In this document: piece after piece, positions 13,000 through 23,600 of the stretch | How positions within the stretch are numbered: the stretch's first letter is position 1 | Layout of the letters: each line of letters opens with the position of its first letter | Assembly: GCA_015227615.1 (NCBI GenBank) | Contig: JAALGZ010000068.1 | Span: forward strand, 1 to 64,000 | Direction of reading: 5' to 3' | Length of the DNA stretch: 64,000 nucleotides | Source of the DNA: Labyrinthula sp. Ha | Taxonomy: Eukaryota; Sar; Bigyra; Labyrinthulida; Labyrinthulaceae | Position numbers and translations under genes: made by a program | Notes under the pieces: generated by a model | What the model saw: only the letters and a program-made list of their open reading frames with translations | Told to the model about the DNA's origin: nothing | Database searches by the model: none

Positions 13000-15200
13000 G
13001 TAAGGGTGCTACATTGGGAATCGGACGGGAATTTAAAGTCGGTTATAAGGTATTTTGTTGTAGGAAAAGGGGTTAGAGGGTCTCAGGTCAAGAGGAAAAG
13101 GCACAAGAATGTGCAATTGGTACCCCATGGTACGGTCGATGAGGTGACGCGGTTGATACTGGTGGCTAAATCACTGCAGGATGGCGCCATTTCAGTTTAC
13201 CCTCAAATCTCAATCGGCAACGTACCAAGAACATCAGTAGATCAAGATGGATATTTCGAGGTCTGTATCACTGAGTCAAGGTTAGCACCTAGTGTTAATC
13301 TTAGTAGGCACCCATTGAACGAGGACGCTCGGGGATGCTCTACCACGGTTTTGTACTCCGCATGGGATGGGGTCTTAGATGACAGACGAGGGAAAAACCC
13401 AAGTCATTCAACGTCCGCTCATCGGCTATACAGATACCACCGATATGGATTTATAGCTCAGTAGGAAATCTCGATTTAGTTGAGCGAATAAATTCAAAGA
13501 CCTTCGAAGGCATTGACTTCGGAGAAATCATTAAATTGCGTCGGCATGCCGAAGACATTGCAGACGATAATCTGGGCGACAACCTTCTTTCAGAAGTGGA
13601 AGAGGGGCTCAGCATTGAGGATGAGGAACCCTTGATAAGGCGAGCTATTCATGAAATGGTAGATTGCTCAGAGGTCTCGGAGGAGATGAGAACCTCATTA
13701 AGAAATTTATGCTTGAGGTATTGGGATATTTTTTCGACGGACCATACTCAAACAAAGATTAGTGGCCTAACGCCAATGCCAGTGTATCCACTGGAAGTTT
13801 TTGATTTTTTGTACCCGAGAGTGCGACCAATGTAGGCTAAGAAGTCGAACATTATTGGAGATAAGCTGTTAAGTATGGCCGAAAGAGGATTGGTTACCAA
13901 GGTCAAATCTGCTGAGTTTGAATCAGTAGTACTTGCGGTACCGAAGAAGGGTAACAACTTACGAATGGTTGTTGATCTTGTTGATGTTAACAAGATCCTT
14001 AGAAGGGATGTTAATCAACTCCCGCATTTAAAGACTTGCTTCGATAACCTCACAGGCAGCAAGTATTACAGAAGCTTTGATGTGGTTTCGGGCTTTAATC
14101 AGTTAGGCATAACTGAAGAGGCAAAGAAATATTTTAATATTGTATCGGAGCATGGAACCTTCCAACTCCAATTTACCCCCGATGGGGTATCATAGTACCC
14201 CAGTTTTCTTCCATCAGAAGATGGTAGATGAAGTGGTGGGAGAAAGATTGGTCAATCGTCCAAGGAATGGAGTCATTCAATGGATCGATGATAGTTTGCT
14301 TTATGCGGACGACTTTGGAAGATATCTAAAATTATTGGAGACTTTTTTAAGAAACCTAAGGAAGGCAAGAGTTCGGATTAGCCCAGCTAAGTTGATCATT
14401 TTTGCTAAGGAAATAGTATATTGTGGCCGAAAGGTGGCAAATGGCAAATGGAATTTTAAGAAGGAGTACTATTCACGGATCTTGGATGTGCCAAGACCGG
14501 AATATGACTATCAATTGGCATCAATGATGTATTTGTCTCAGTGGTTATCTCTGACAATTCCAGAGTTAGCTGAGTTGAGAAGTGTGATTATGGAATTTTA
14601 CCCTGAAATGAGGGGTAAGAAATCGGAATTGAAAAGGAAAAATGAAAGAATTTCATGGACAGCTGAGTTGACAGATGCCTTTAGGAAATCCCTTAAGACG
14701 ATTAGTGTCGCGGCTAAACAGAAATTGAGTCTGTACGATAGAATCCAGGATCTTTTGTTGATAACAGATGCTTCTGGCATGTTCTTCAGTTCGATTCTGA
14801 TGCAAACCGCTTCGTCGGAAAGGAATAAGAAATTGTTAGAAAAGAGGGTGGTTCCTATGATGTTCTTTTCTGGGAAGTTTCAGGATTCTCACGTTAGATG
14901 GGGCATTGTGCACAAGGAACTATACCCAATAGTAAAGACTTTTAGTAGGTTATCGTATTTGCTTCCGTTTCACCCTACACCAATTCAGGTGTACACGGAT
15001 CATTTGAACCTGAGGGCCATTATAAAGGGGGGATCTAAGATCAACCACGGCCACTCGAATAGATTACAAAGATGGGTCTTAACCTTGCAGCAGGCAGATG
15101 TGGAGTTGCATCATGTCAAAGGGGAAGATAACGTCTTTGCAGACATGCTTTCTCGATGGGCGGCAACGCCGGAAAGGGAAAAATATAGGATTGAAGCAGT
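13000..15200 (+). other. Chromovirus reverse transcriptase and RNase H region
   Basis: Fossil pol part. RT blocks run from about 13900 (AVPKKGNNLRMVVDLVDVNK, FDVVSGFNQLGI) through the D-D catalytic block near 14280-14300 (QWIDDSLLYADDFG). RNase H follows with LLLITDASG near 14755, then VRWGIVHKELYPIV, VYTDHLNLRAI and LHHVKGEDNVFADMLSRW, the ordinary Ty3/gypsy RNase H order. It is broken in a few places, mostly in the first half. Confidence 0.9.
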
Positions 15201-15499
15201 AATAATAATGAGGGCGGCGTTACGCCGTGAGAGATCTGAGTCAGATGTCTCTCTGGGACCTCAAGTTTCCCTGACTTCAAAAGAAAAGAAATACCTCCGG
15301 AAGATGTTTAAACATCCCCGGGAAGTTGGAAAGGGTGTCGTTGGGAAATGGCATCCTCTACAGAATAAGTATTCAGAAAGTAGTTCTTCGAGTGAAGGAC
15401 TGTATGATCCCTGGTACTTAGAGGAAAGATTTTCGCACGGATTACTTCCCGATGGGGACTTGAGATTAAGGTTGAGAATCATGATCTAGAGGAAGAATA

Positions 15500-17275
15500 A
15501 AGTAGACTGGCCATGGTAGATATCGAGTCGGCCGTGTCGTTAGAAGAAATTAGTAATTGGGTTTCATCTCAGCGTATGAAATCGGAAGCTACTATGCAGA
15601 AGGAAGTCAAAATGGAGGTACCTAGAGTTGGTATCGACATTATTGCCTCGGAGTTGCGTCCGTCTCCTAAAAAACAGAAAGAAAAGCTAACGTTTGAAAG
15701 GATGCGGGCCTTAGACAAGGAGCGCATTTCGAGTTTTAATCCTTACTACGAGTGTTCGTGGGAAAGGATTTCTGAAAAGGAATTGTTAAATGCTCAGAAA
15801 CAAGAGTCTCTGGGCGATGGACTAAAGATTTCGGAGGAGGAGGGGAGAGTGATTATTCCCCAATCTTTTTTTGAACGTCAATTGGTGCACACCCACTTGG
15901 CTAATAGGAAGGGGTCTAGGATCCATGATGTAGCAGAAGTACGGCCTTTCAAGTGGAAGGTGCCACCTAGTTATGGTGAAAAGGTTTCAGCGGAAACGGT
16001 GATGCTTGGTTTAAGAGCCAATTGCATACATTGTAATAGAGCCCCGAAACTGATAAAGACGAATCTGAGGATAGTTATGGAAGCTAGAAGGTCTAAGGGG
16101 GCTCCTTTTCTGACTTTTTATAGGTTAACACTAAGGGTTATATCTTGGTGATTAACGATGCTTTTTCTCGATTCTGCTTTCTTCATCATGCACCTAAGGC
16201 TGATGCGCTAACAGTGGTCAGGGCTCTGAGTAAGTTTCATACTTATTGGAGATTGGAGGTGGGGTTCACTCTAGTTACTGGTAGAGGTTCTCATTTTACC
16301 AATAGTTTACTAGAATTGTTACAAAATGAGGTTCGATTTACGCATAATTAAGCGGTGAGCTATGCCAGGTGGACTAATGGTGAGGTGGAGATAGTTTATC
16401 GGAAGGTTTTGAGTTTCTTGTGACGCCTAGTTTCAGAGTTGAGATTACAATGGGATCAATGGCCGGATGTAATAGAGTCAGTGATGACTGCAGTTAATGA
16501 AATTCCGTTGCCTAGTAGGAAACTCCCTGGCATAAAGTAAGCTCCTAGTGCTAACCTTTTGTTCTTGAACATCGATCAATCTAAGGAATATATCGAGACG
16601 GAAGGTTTTCCGAAGGTTATTTTTCGGAAAATAGGGGGAAGAGAAGGTGCGATTAGTATCGACAAGAATGTTCTCTACCGCCTTTCAAAGGAGTTTCGCC
16701 GTGAGCAAGAAGAAATGCATAATCAGGTGGCTGATTATGAATCGCTCATGAAGAAAAGAAGAAATGATTATTGGAACAAGCGCCAGAAACGTGTTGATAA
16801 GACATGTATTCAGTATGTTCCTGGCGATTGGTGTTTCTTAAGTCCGAAGAATACACCTAGAGAGAAAAATAAGATTAAGTTAATATGGTCTGGACCAGTT
16901 AAGGTGGTTGAGTTGCTCTTTTCTAATGTGTATAAAGTTAGGTTGTTGAGTGGCGAAACCCAAGTAGTACATTGGAGTCGATTGTATTTCTATGAACCTG
17001 ATGGCTTTGTTGCTGACAATTAACTCAGAAAGGTTTTCCTAGATAATTGGGGAGAGTTGGAGGTTCAAAAATTCCTTGAAGTTAGATACTCGAAAGGGAA
17101 GTACCTTGTTAGAGTTAGATGGAGAGGATTCGAACCGATTGATGATACATCGGAGCCGTTGCTTTCCATGTATCGGGGTGTTAAGGGATTGGTTCTTAAG
17201 TTTCTCTCTGAAAAAAAAACTCAAATTAGGAAGAAGCAACTCCGTAGACAAGCTAAGGAATGGCCTGATTGAAAG
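15500..17275 (+). other. Chromovirus integrase and chromodomain region
   Basis: Fossil integrase part. The HHCC zinc-binding region is near 15890-16040 (HTHL ... CIHC), the catalytic core near 16140-16340 (VINDAFSRF, VTGRGSHFTN), and the GPY-like C-terminal part near 16830-17000 (PGDWCFL, IWSGPVKVVELL, YKVRLLSG). A chromodomain follows at about 17057-17200 (LEVRYSKGKYLVRVRWRGFE), the targeting module that defines chromoviruses and binds histone marks. Broken, with several breaks. Confidence 0.87.
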
Positions 17276-17281
17276 TTTGCA

Positions 17282-17860
17282 GTGGAAGTATCAGCAGCAT
17301 GGGTTGAAAGATTTCGACCAAGGTTGTTGCACTACTTAGAAGATAAGGAAGATACCAGTTTGTTGAAACCCCTCCCCGCTAGGAGGAATTTTGTGTCAGA
17401 CTGGAAAAGTGAGGATCATGAGTTGATCAGAAATTTGGTTCTCAGATTCAGAATGAGAAGTCTTAACCAGTTTGCAAAGTACATGCATTACAAGTATAAG
17501 GCAATGGTTTACTCGTATTTGCAGAGGAAACTTCAGAGAAGGGACCTGGCGCCTCTGAGGGGTCAATTCATTGATATTAATTCTGGAAAGGAAACTCATG
17601 AGAGGTTTCCCTTAAAGAAATTAGGGTTTGCTAGAAGAGTGGATTCGCTGAGTTCGGCGAAGATATTTTTGAAGGAGACTTGTCCAGAAGAAGTCAGTCA
17701 AACGTATAAGAACGATTTCGAACGAAAGAAAAAGGAGGTGGAGACGATGGTCAAAATTTGCGAAGATCGTGTCATTAAATTTTATCAAAATCGGGTATCG
17801 AGAGCTGGGATGAAATGTACGTATCTCTTATGCTCACTAGAGCTAAGTCGTAACAGATAA
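17282..17860 (+). other. Chromovirus 3' region of unknown function
   Basis: About 190 codons of a strongly basic, helix-rich sequence lying between the chromodomain and the methyltransferase region (for example RFRMRSLNQFAKYMHYKYK and ERKKKEVETMVKICEDR). I recognise no domain. Position and charge suggest an RNA- or DNA-binding adaptor for the methyltransferase, but that is inference only. It is part of the fossil LTR element and shares its base composition. Confidence 0.5.
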
Positions 17861-17937
17861 CTACACGAAGTCTTGGAAAAAGAATACCCTAAAGAGTTGG
17901 TTTCAGAAATTGAAGGTATACTTGTTGTTCCAGTGGA

Positions 17938-18660
17938 GTGCGAGTTATCTGGGGAAGTCTTGCCACAGAATTTGTGCGTGTACAAAATTTTGTGATTAAA
18001 CGTCTTTGTGGAACTTTATGTTTGGTTGGTTTTGAAGATATTCCTTTTTGGACAAGAATTTGTGTCCCGCCTCGGGATAAACTTTGGTTTACTGCGGACT
18101 TATACAAGTCGGCAATTTTGACAGAGTACCCCGGGGATAAGGTGGATTTATTATTAATGGATCCTCCTTGGGCAATTGGGCAGGAAAACCCAATCAGAGC
18201 ATTGAGAGTTCCTTATGTACGAAAACCTGACTCTCAGGTTCTAAATTTGAATTTCGAAGCTCTTAAAGATTCTTTTATTGCGATTTGGGTAGTGGAGCAA
18301 ACAATTGCTTTGACTTTAGATAGTTCATTTGAGAGAGGATATGACTTGGTTCATATCATAGAATGGATAAAGTTAGCACCAAGTGGAGGAATAAGAGCAT
18401 CTTTAGGCTACTATATCCAACACTCGGTAGATTCCTTGTTATTTTTTGTAAAGAGGAAAGAACAAATGTCTCCTTGGGTGGTGGAAAAAATAGAAAAGCT
18501 TAGGAAGGAAAGGGCAATCTTTGTAGATCGCCTAGTCGAAGGTGTAAATCCTCGAAAAATATATGAAATTTTTGTGAGAATCTTTGACAATCGACATCTC
18601 AAGGTAGAATTATTTGCTAGATGTGCTAATCTGAAGTCTGGTTGGATTCAGATTGGTTAG
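17938..18660 (+). other. MT-A70-like adenine methyltransferase region in the LTR element
   Basis: This part reads as an MT-A70 family (METTL3/IME4-type) N6-adenine methyltransferase domain. It has the catalytic D-P-P-W block (VDLLLMDPPWAIG, about 18143-18181), then FIAIWVVEQTIAL, then a strand like IIEWIKLAPSGG, then YIQHSVDSLLFFVKR, and a C-terminal block VNPRKIYEIFVRI...KVELFARC...SGWIQIG, which corresponds in order and spacing to the KPDEIY...KIELFGR...NWITLG end of METTL3. Members methylate adenine N6 in RNA or DNA using S-adenosylmethionine. This region looks whole. It lies after the chromodomain and before the polypurine tract, inside the LTRs, so it is element cargo and not a flanking host gene. 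Which nucleic acid it would modify cannot be told. Confidence 0.85.
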
Positions 18661-18747
18661 GAGGTTGATCCTTTAGTTTCAGATAAGGCTTTCGGATGCT
18701 TTGTTCCTAAGGGATTGAATGACGAAAAGGCTAAGGATTAGCCTTTT

Positions 18748-18765
18748 AGAAGAAGAGGAGGGGGA
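18748..18765 (+). other. Polypurine tract of the chromovirus
   Basis: An 18-base run of A and G only, ending exactly where the 3' LTR begins with TG. This is the standard plus-strand primer position in LTR retrotransposons and fixes the left border of the 3' LTR. Confidence 0.85.
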
Positions 18766-19173
18766 TGTGTGAGTTCTTTTGGTTTTTCTTTACTTGTGTA
18801 GTTTATTAGTAGTATAGATAGTTAGTTTAGTGATAGTTAAGGCGCCCATAGTTTTTAAGGGCTTTTTCTAGGAAGATCATATCGTTATGTTGTGCGATAT
18901 ATTTGGGCAATTAAGAATTAATCTAATTAAGAAAACCAACGGAAAACAATTAACAAATTGTGGTAGTTCGAGAGGTCGATTACCTAGATACAATCAGTTA
19001 TACTTGTTTATAGTTCATAGTATTTAAAGAAAACCTCAAGTTAATTTACTCTACGAGTGTAGAGTATCTTGAGCAACAGGAATATTAGAAAACAGTAGGA
19101 ATTGTGACCCTTTTGTGAGTTACTTTTTCGATCGAGATTTATGTGCTTCGGTTAGTCACTTGTAAATTGACAA
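18766..19173 (+). repeat. 3' LTR of the chromovirus
   Basis: About 408 bp, matching 8728-9121. It starts with TG right after the polypurine tract. Near its start an 8-bp unit (GATAGTTA) occurs twice, while the 5' copy has it once; this explains most of the length difference. Confidence 0.88.
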
Positions 19174-19648
19174 AATTCTCGGTTTTGTCAACACTAAATA
19201 TAGTCAAATGGATATTTCAAGAAATGTTCTTTCAATTCAATTGTGCATCTTAAATTATTCCAAATACTTTGATAATAGACCAAAAGAGACGAAGTTGGAA
19301 CATTCAATCTCGACCAATAAGGTTTAAACTGTTGAGCTACCTTACCATAAGCGAAGAACTTCTAAGCATTTGTAAACTCTGGGAAGTCAAGACTTAATAC
19401 CTGAAAAAGTGGTACAGTTAGTTTTCGTGGACCTCCTAACTTTAGTTTTTGAGAAGATATGATCAACTTCTTGTTGTGCGTGTTTTTTACAGAAACTGAG
19501 GAATTTTTTCGAAGAACTAGTCTAGTCAGTCACTTACTCTAAGAGCTGAATCTTTTTACAACTTAGATAATTTCAAGCAATTAAAATAATAAAATAAAAC
19601 ACAAATCTAAACGAACGCTTTCAAAGCAATATTGTTAACGCAACTATA
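19174..19648. other. Intergenic stretch
   Basis: AT-rich spacer between the LTR element and the 3' end of the minus-strand gene that follows. Nothing recognisable apart from the possible target-site duplication at its left end. Confidence 0.5.
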
Positions 19649-20692
19649 CTAAGCGAAATATTTGCATTCTTGAAAATATTTTGGACCCAGGGTGAAAAAC
19701 CATATTGTGTGTACAATGTTACTGCCTAGAAATATGGGTAACATAAACAGCTTAAGTTTTTGAAATAAAAGAAACCCAAGTATTAATTCTACCTTCATCC
19801 TTTTCCAATAATGTGAATCTTTCAATAGTATGATATAGTATTGTTTTAAGTGTTGCCATATTGGCAAAGGTTTTTCGCGTCTCTTTTTTCTTTTCTTGGG
19901 CTTTAAATTAGAAATAAATATTTTAACTTTGGGAGCCTGATTTGCACTTAACAAAAAATTTTGCAAAACATACTGAAATATAGAAGAAACCTCAATAAAG
20001 TTCATGTTCATATTCATACTATACTCTTTTAGTGTGTTCAAATTAAATAAAACAGAGAAAAGCGCAAGAAAAGTAGGAGAGGCAGGAGTTAGGGCTCTTG
20101 CTTCAAATGATACCTTGAACTTTTCTATATGGACTTTAGCAGCGCTGTTTTTGAAATGATATAAAGTTTGACAAGTAGTTTTTATGTTCTGTACACTCGT
20201 CAAATGTATTTCTTTCAAGTGTTTATACTTCTTGATAACAAAATGGTTCCTCTTAAAGAAAATGGAATAAATTATACGCGGAAGTTCTAGAATTTTACAA
20301 GTGCTGAATATTCTAGGTAATAATTTCAACCCAAAGAAAAAATATTTTGACATAGAGTCTTCATCTGTCGTGTCAGCGAAACCCACAAGAGAAAACCTTG
20401 TTGGTTTAATCTCTTGATAAATGATTTCAGCTAAGGCTTGAAGCTCCAGTTTAGAAAAAGAACTCCAACAATTGTTTTTAATTTCTAAAATTTCTATCTT
20501 TCGCCATTCCCTTCGAGAAAACAAGTACAAAGCTTTGCACCAAAAGTCAAAATTATTCCCAAGATCTAAGAAAATGTATCTGAGTGAGCTGAACTTACCG
20601 ACATATTCAAGAAGGTTTTCATAATTTTCATATTTCATTAAATTATAATCAATTCTTAAAATAATTTTTTCATAAAATGATGCATTATTCAA
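19649..20692 (-). CDS. Unrecognised protein, leucine-rich helical/LRR-like
   Basis: An open frame of about 347 codons read leftwards. I do not recognise the family. The sequence has spaced Leu/Ile/Phe pairs (LRYIFLDLG, IEILEIKNN, KILELPRIIY, HLKEIHLTSV, LNTLKEYSM) that resemble irregular leucine-rich-repeat ladders, so an LRR-like fold is a guess. The frame is open from a TTG at 20692, not an ATG; the first in-frame ATG is some 18 codons later, so the true start is unresolved and an upstream exon is likely. Two small open frames lie just upstream (20710-20831 and 20834-21076), but I could not join them with a convincing intron. The C-terminus is hydrophobic. It stands alone right of the LTR element. 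Confidence 0.55.
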   Translation of the reverse strand: MNNASFYEKIILRIDYNLMKYENYENLLEYVGKFSSLRYIFLDLGNNFDFWCKALYLFSRREWRKIEILEIKNNCWSSFSKLELQALAEIIYQEIKPTRFSLVGFADTTDEDSMSKYFFFGLKLLPRIFSTCKILELPRIIYSIFFKRNHFVIKKYKHLKEIHLTSVQNIKTTCQTLYHFKNSAAKVHIEKFKVSFEARALTPASPTFLALFSVLFNLNTLKEYSMNMNMNFIEVSSIFQYVLQNFLLSANQAPKVKIFISNLKPKKRKKRREKPLPIWQHLKQYYIILLKDSHYWKRMKVELILGFLLFQKLKLFMLPIFLGSNIVHTIWFFTLGPKYFQECKYFA

Positions 20693-23600
20693 GAGTATTC
20701 TCAGCCCTAATTATTACCTGTCAATAAAGAGTAAAGACTGTCCAGTCTTTAGTTCCTGCTGCACTCTAAATCCAAGAGCAAGTGTCTTCCAATGAAAAAT
20801 CCAGGTATACCGTCTAGTTTGAATATCCATAAATCAAGGGAAATCTGTAGTGGATGAACTACTCTGCTTTAAACTCAAGCTCGTTTCAACTAGACTGGAA
20901 CTATAATTGTCTGTTTCACTCAAATTGTCCCAGTTGTTTATGTTTTTGGGAACTTTCCCTTCTGTTCGTTTACATGATGGGACCGTTAACTTAGAAAATA
21001 ACAGAAGGTAGAACCTCTGTTTTTTTCTAATTATGCCAACTAAACTTGACTCAAATTTTATCTCATGATATACCACCTGATACTAATCAGCTCTTTGAAC
21101 AATAAATGAAACCAATAAAATGATATTTGTTTATCTAGTAATGGTTATATTGCATCGCAAAGCAATTACCTCTGCTAGTATTGAGTAGAGATCTCACGAA
21201 CGCTACAACATATAACAATGATGACAGCAAATGTCTAATGTACTGCATATACAGAGTATTTGATAGCACTCTCTCTGATAGGTTATTTTAAGCCAAGATA
21301 CTGAAGAAAGCTTAGAACATTAGAATTAATATTCTTCACCAGTAACGCAAGGTGATACTAGGAGAGTGCCAAACATTACTCTAAATTTTAGGTTACATTC
21401 AAATCTAGGCATTCCATTTTACCCCGCTTGACTTTTGGAAACAGGGATCTTATATTGGATAGTACTTTGCTTAATCCTCAACTGGCTTTGTAGTCAGAGC
21501 TGTAAGATCTTGCTATTCATATCAAGTTCTCTTCCCCGTCGATGACCCTAGGGCCCATCGCAGGCTAATTCTCTGTGCAATATACCTAAAAATAATTAAA
21601 GTTCCTAGGTGTTCAAGTCAAGTACATCCTAGAAACTGGCAGAGATTGGTATTTCTTTCTACGGGCCTGTTTTACTAGCATGCCATTATTTTGCACAATT
21701 TCATAGAATGGTTTGAAACAATGCGACTTTCAATTATTCAGCTGTATTTATCAGAAACTTGTTAAGAAAATATTTTTCATTCTATTTGCTAAATTTTATC
21801 AATTTGACGATGAAAGTAACGTAGAAAAATAAATTAATATGTATTTATATATATATCAACACTTGATTCTTAGAATTGAATAAATTAAATGATAAACTTG
21901 TTTTCTCAAGGTACAAAAAAATAAATAGGATTTCCTACGAGTATATATTGCTAAATTTTGAAAGAAAGAAGTGATTCTATTTCACTGGCCAATGTACACC
22001 AGGTATTTCAACATCAAGATCGAGAGAATGTTCATATTACTTTAATTCTTGGAAATTTTTTAATTTGCTTGCAATTTATTATGAAAGATGTTATCATAAT
22101 AGAGCATCAAACTATAATTTGTTTCCAAATCCCAGCATAGCAACTTACTGACCTCAAATTAGCAGAATGTATAAAGGAGAAGGTGCAACAATAATGCCTA
22201 AGCTATTTAGATTTTTTTAAATTTGAATCCGGACATAGCAGAAAATTCTCTCAACATAACTATTTATTATATGAGCTATAATGGGGCCTAAATGGCGTGA
22301 CATATATATCAATCACTATTTTACCATATACAAAAGAATTTTCAGAGAGCTTCAAATCTAACTGGAAAGTAGAATAAACAAATTTACTAGGAAAACATAA
22401 GCAAGAGAAGTATCAAAAGACTCAACTGACATAACCAATATTCGTATTTTTTCTCAACATGTATGACATGATTCCTTCCTCGAGTTGTGAACTTTTACTG
22501 TATGATTTTGGCTATAGAAACTCTCCATTCAAATACTGTTTTGCCAAGGTCTGAAAATATCTTGAATCTCGAATTAATGTTCCAAATCATTTACTATACT
22601 CCAGCATAAGCTAGTGGAGATGTAATGTCATTAATAATACCTCTATGGATTTCTAATGATAATTATGATTGAAACAAAAGAAAAGGTAAGCTATTCTTGT
22701 CTTCACATGGCAAGGAACTGATTTAATGATTGAGAATATTCACTTCATAAGAAAGTATTTATAGTACCCTAGACTATAACTACAACCTGAGAATTATAAA
22801 ATATCTAAGAAAACTAAAATTAGTAGCCATAGTTTATTGTCTATAGTAACCTGAATAATATAAGAAATAGTTCGCATTCTTTGGATATTCATTAGATACT
22901 TGAAGAGTTACTAATACATTTTATATAGTTCGAATGTCTTGAGAATCTATTCAATGATTACGATCTAAAGTAAAGTGGAAATTGCCATTTTGACTAAATT
23001 TAAAGAAAACATTCAGGTTTATTTTATCCCTCAAAAAAAGGCGCGGAGAGCTGTAACCTCATGTATTTCAGTTATATGTGGTGATAAGAAAAGTTCTTGC
23101 AAGGGAACCCTTCCAGAAGGAGGCGTTGCCTTAACGGAATGTTTGATCTTTTCTGAGTGGCAGTATTTTCATTAACTTATTTTCCTTACGTTCTCATGAA
23201 TTTAGTTAGTGTAAATTATGAATATTGTATAGTTCAGAGTGCGGTAAACTAAAATTCTTTGAGACACATGGTCGCAAACCACTATTCTAGGAGTTAACCT
23301 TAACATGTATAACCCAATTGTAGGATGTTGATAAGAATTTTTTTACCTTTTCAGTGAATAGGTTTATAGTACAGTTTTATAAAAAGATGCCACTGGGCAA
23401 AATCGAAGTATTCAAGAAATTATAGAGGAAATATATTAATTTTAATTTGATCTCCTGAATGAAACAAAAGAAAAAAATCACATTACACAACTTGTTCCTA
23501 TATTAAATCTTGCTTTACAGTGCAGAATAATCATAAAACAAATAGTTCTAGGGCAATTATATATATAATTTTATGTATTAAACCAATTTAGAATCACTAA

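Larger units (their letters stand above)
8728..19173 (+). mobile_element. Ty3/gypsy LTR retrotransposon (chromovirus) with MT-A70 cargo, broken
   Basis: A nearly 10.4-kb element bounded by two similar LTRs. Parts in order: 5' LTR, a palindrome where the primer site should be, gag with a CCHC knuckle, aspartic protease, reverse transcriptase, RNase H, integrase, chromodomain, an unassigned region, an MT-A70-like methyltransferase region, polypurine tract, 3' LTR. The order PR-RT-RH-INT followed by a chromodomain defines a chromovirus. A 617-bp hAT MITE has inserted between protease and RT. The LTRs are roughly 97 percent identical by eye, so insertion is fairly recent but not fresh. The element is broken, with on the order of ten to fifteen breaks, but the layout is collinear. 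Flanking bases (8723-8727 and 19174-19178) match at four of five positions and may be the target duplication. The methyltransferase is not a usual chromovirus part. Confidence 0.93.

Noticed and set aside
20834-21076. 80-codon frame as a first exon of the 19.6-kb gene
   Set aside because: No intron of any size with proper borders joined it in frame.
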